A stretch of DNA of 64,000 nucleotides, taken from the NCBI GenBank assembly GCA_016125045.1, contig WGML01000002.1:186001-250000 (forward strand). Reading direction: 5' to 3'. Origin of the DNA: a bacterium. GTDB taxonomy: Bacteria; Pseudomonadota; Alphaproteobacteria; Caulobacterales; Hyphomonadaceae. The notes beneath the pieces were generated by a model that worked only from the letters and a program-made list of their open reading frames with translations, was not told where the DNA came from and made no database searches. Position numbers and translations under genes: made by a program. Position 1 is the stretch's first letter. Every line of letters starts with the position of its first letter. Positions 63,879 to 64,000 of this stretch are shown in pieces.

Positions 63879-64000
63879 CTACTGGTCACTCTCCCGCGTC
63901 TGGATCGTCGAAAGATAGGCGAGGAGGTCCTCGACATGGGCGTCGCTGAAGTAGAACTGCGGCATCGACATGTGCCCGACGCGGACCGCGTTCTTGAGGT
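63879..64000 (-). CDS. C-terminal fragment of a class I cytochrome c
   Basis: The frame enters from the right edge and ends at the TAG at 63881-63879. It reads LKNAVRVGHMSMPQFYFSDA then HVEDLLAYLSTIQTRESDQ. The methionine in GHMSMPQF and the helix EDLLAYLSTI are typical of the C-terminal part of small c-type cytochromes; the CxxCH haem motif lies outside the window. Lying upstream of iorAB on the same strand, it is probably the electron acceptor of the hydroxylase. Confidence 0.7.
   Translation of the reverse strand, partial: LKNAVRVGHMSMPQFYFSDAHVEDLLAYLSTIQTRESDQ

Overview
The window is a gene-dense, high-GC bacterial chromosome segment from an alphaproteobacterium. Several blocks are typical of that class: ybgC-tolQRAB-pal-cpoB followed by tilS-ftsH; a chorismate mutase-like gene-hisC-tyrC; ftsE-ftsX-ydcF-plsC next to a zinc-ribbon/DUF3426 gene; metX-metW; and phaR facing phaB. 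A DUF4908 protein points towards Caulobacterales, Parvularculales or relatives, but the genus cannot be fixed from sequence alone. I saw no rRNA, tRNA, insertion sequence, prophage or CRISPR array. The many long antisense reading frames are high-GC artefacts.

Layout. Positions 1-11165 hold the end of an unknown gene, then on the minus strand the Tol-Pal envelope operon, a YbjN-domain protein, tilS, ftsH and a secreted subclass B3 metallo-beta-lactamase-like hydrolase. Positions 11269-19014 form an envelope-stress region. It contains an unknown membrane protein, a minus-strand group pspF-wecG-MORN/coiled-coil gene, and a plus-strand psp operon. That operon has a near-perfect sigma-54 promoter, a 45-residue membrane protein, pspA, pspB and pspC. 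It continues with a small exported protein and three further proteins that share PspB's C-terminal heptad signature. Positions 19025-24430 hold mnmC, a soluble chemoreceptor-like gene whose start is knocked out of frame by a 17-bp tandem duplication, rpoH and rluD.

Positions 24496-39208 are mixed housekeeping: phoD, an alcohol dehydrogenase, a GNAT protein, a serine hydrolase, hisI, an IscU-like scaffold, a CHAD protein, cysS, folE, yidD and thrS, with several lipoproteins and a large polytopic protein. Positions 39205-43464 carry sugar-transfer functions: two GT2 enzymes and an ArnT/GT39-type integral membrane transferase. Positions 43575-48926 hold a small HTH protein, phaR/phaB with candidate operators between them, a DUF4908 protein, gloB, a methyltransferase and a P-II protein without an adjacent ammonium transporter. 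Positions 48997-58417 hold methionine and aromatic amino acid biosynthesis, then phospholipid and divisome genes and a purine salvage transferase. Positions 58563-64000 hold a lipoprotein with redoxin, haem, copper-monooxygenase-like and EF-hand regions, then an IorAB-type molybdenum hydroxylase preceded by the end of a cytochrome c gene.

The observations most worth following are the extended psp operon with PspB-like paralogues, the possibly reversible 17-bp duplication in the chemoreceptor-like gene, the leader of the metallo-beta-lactamase gene (terminator followed at once by a hairpin over the ribosome binding site), and the unusual lipoprotein at 58563-60572.
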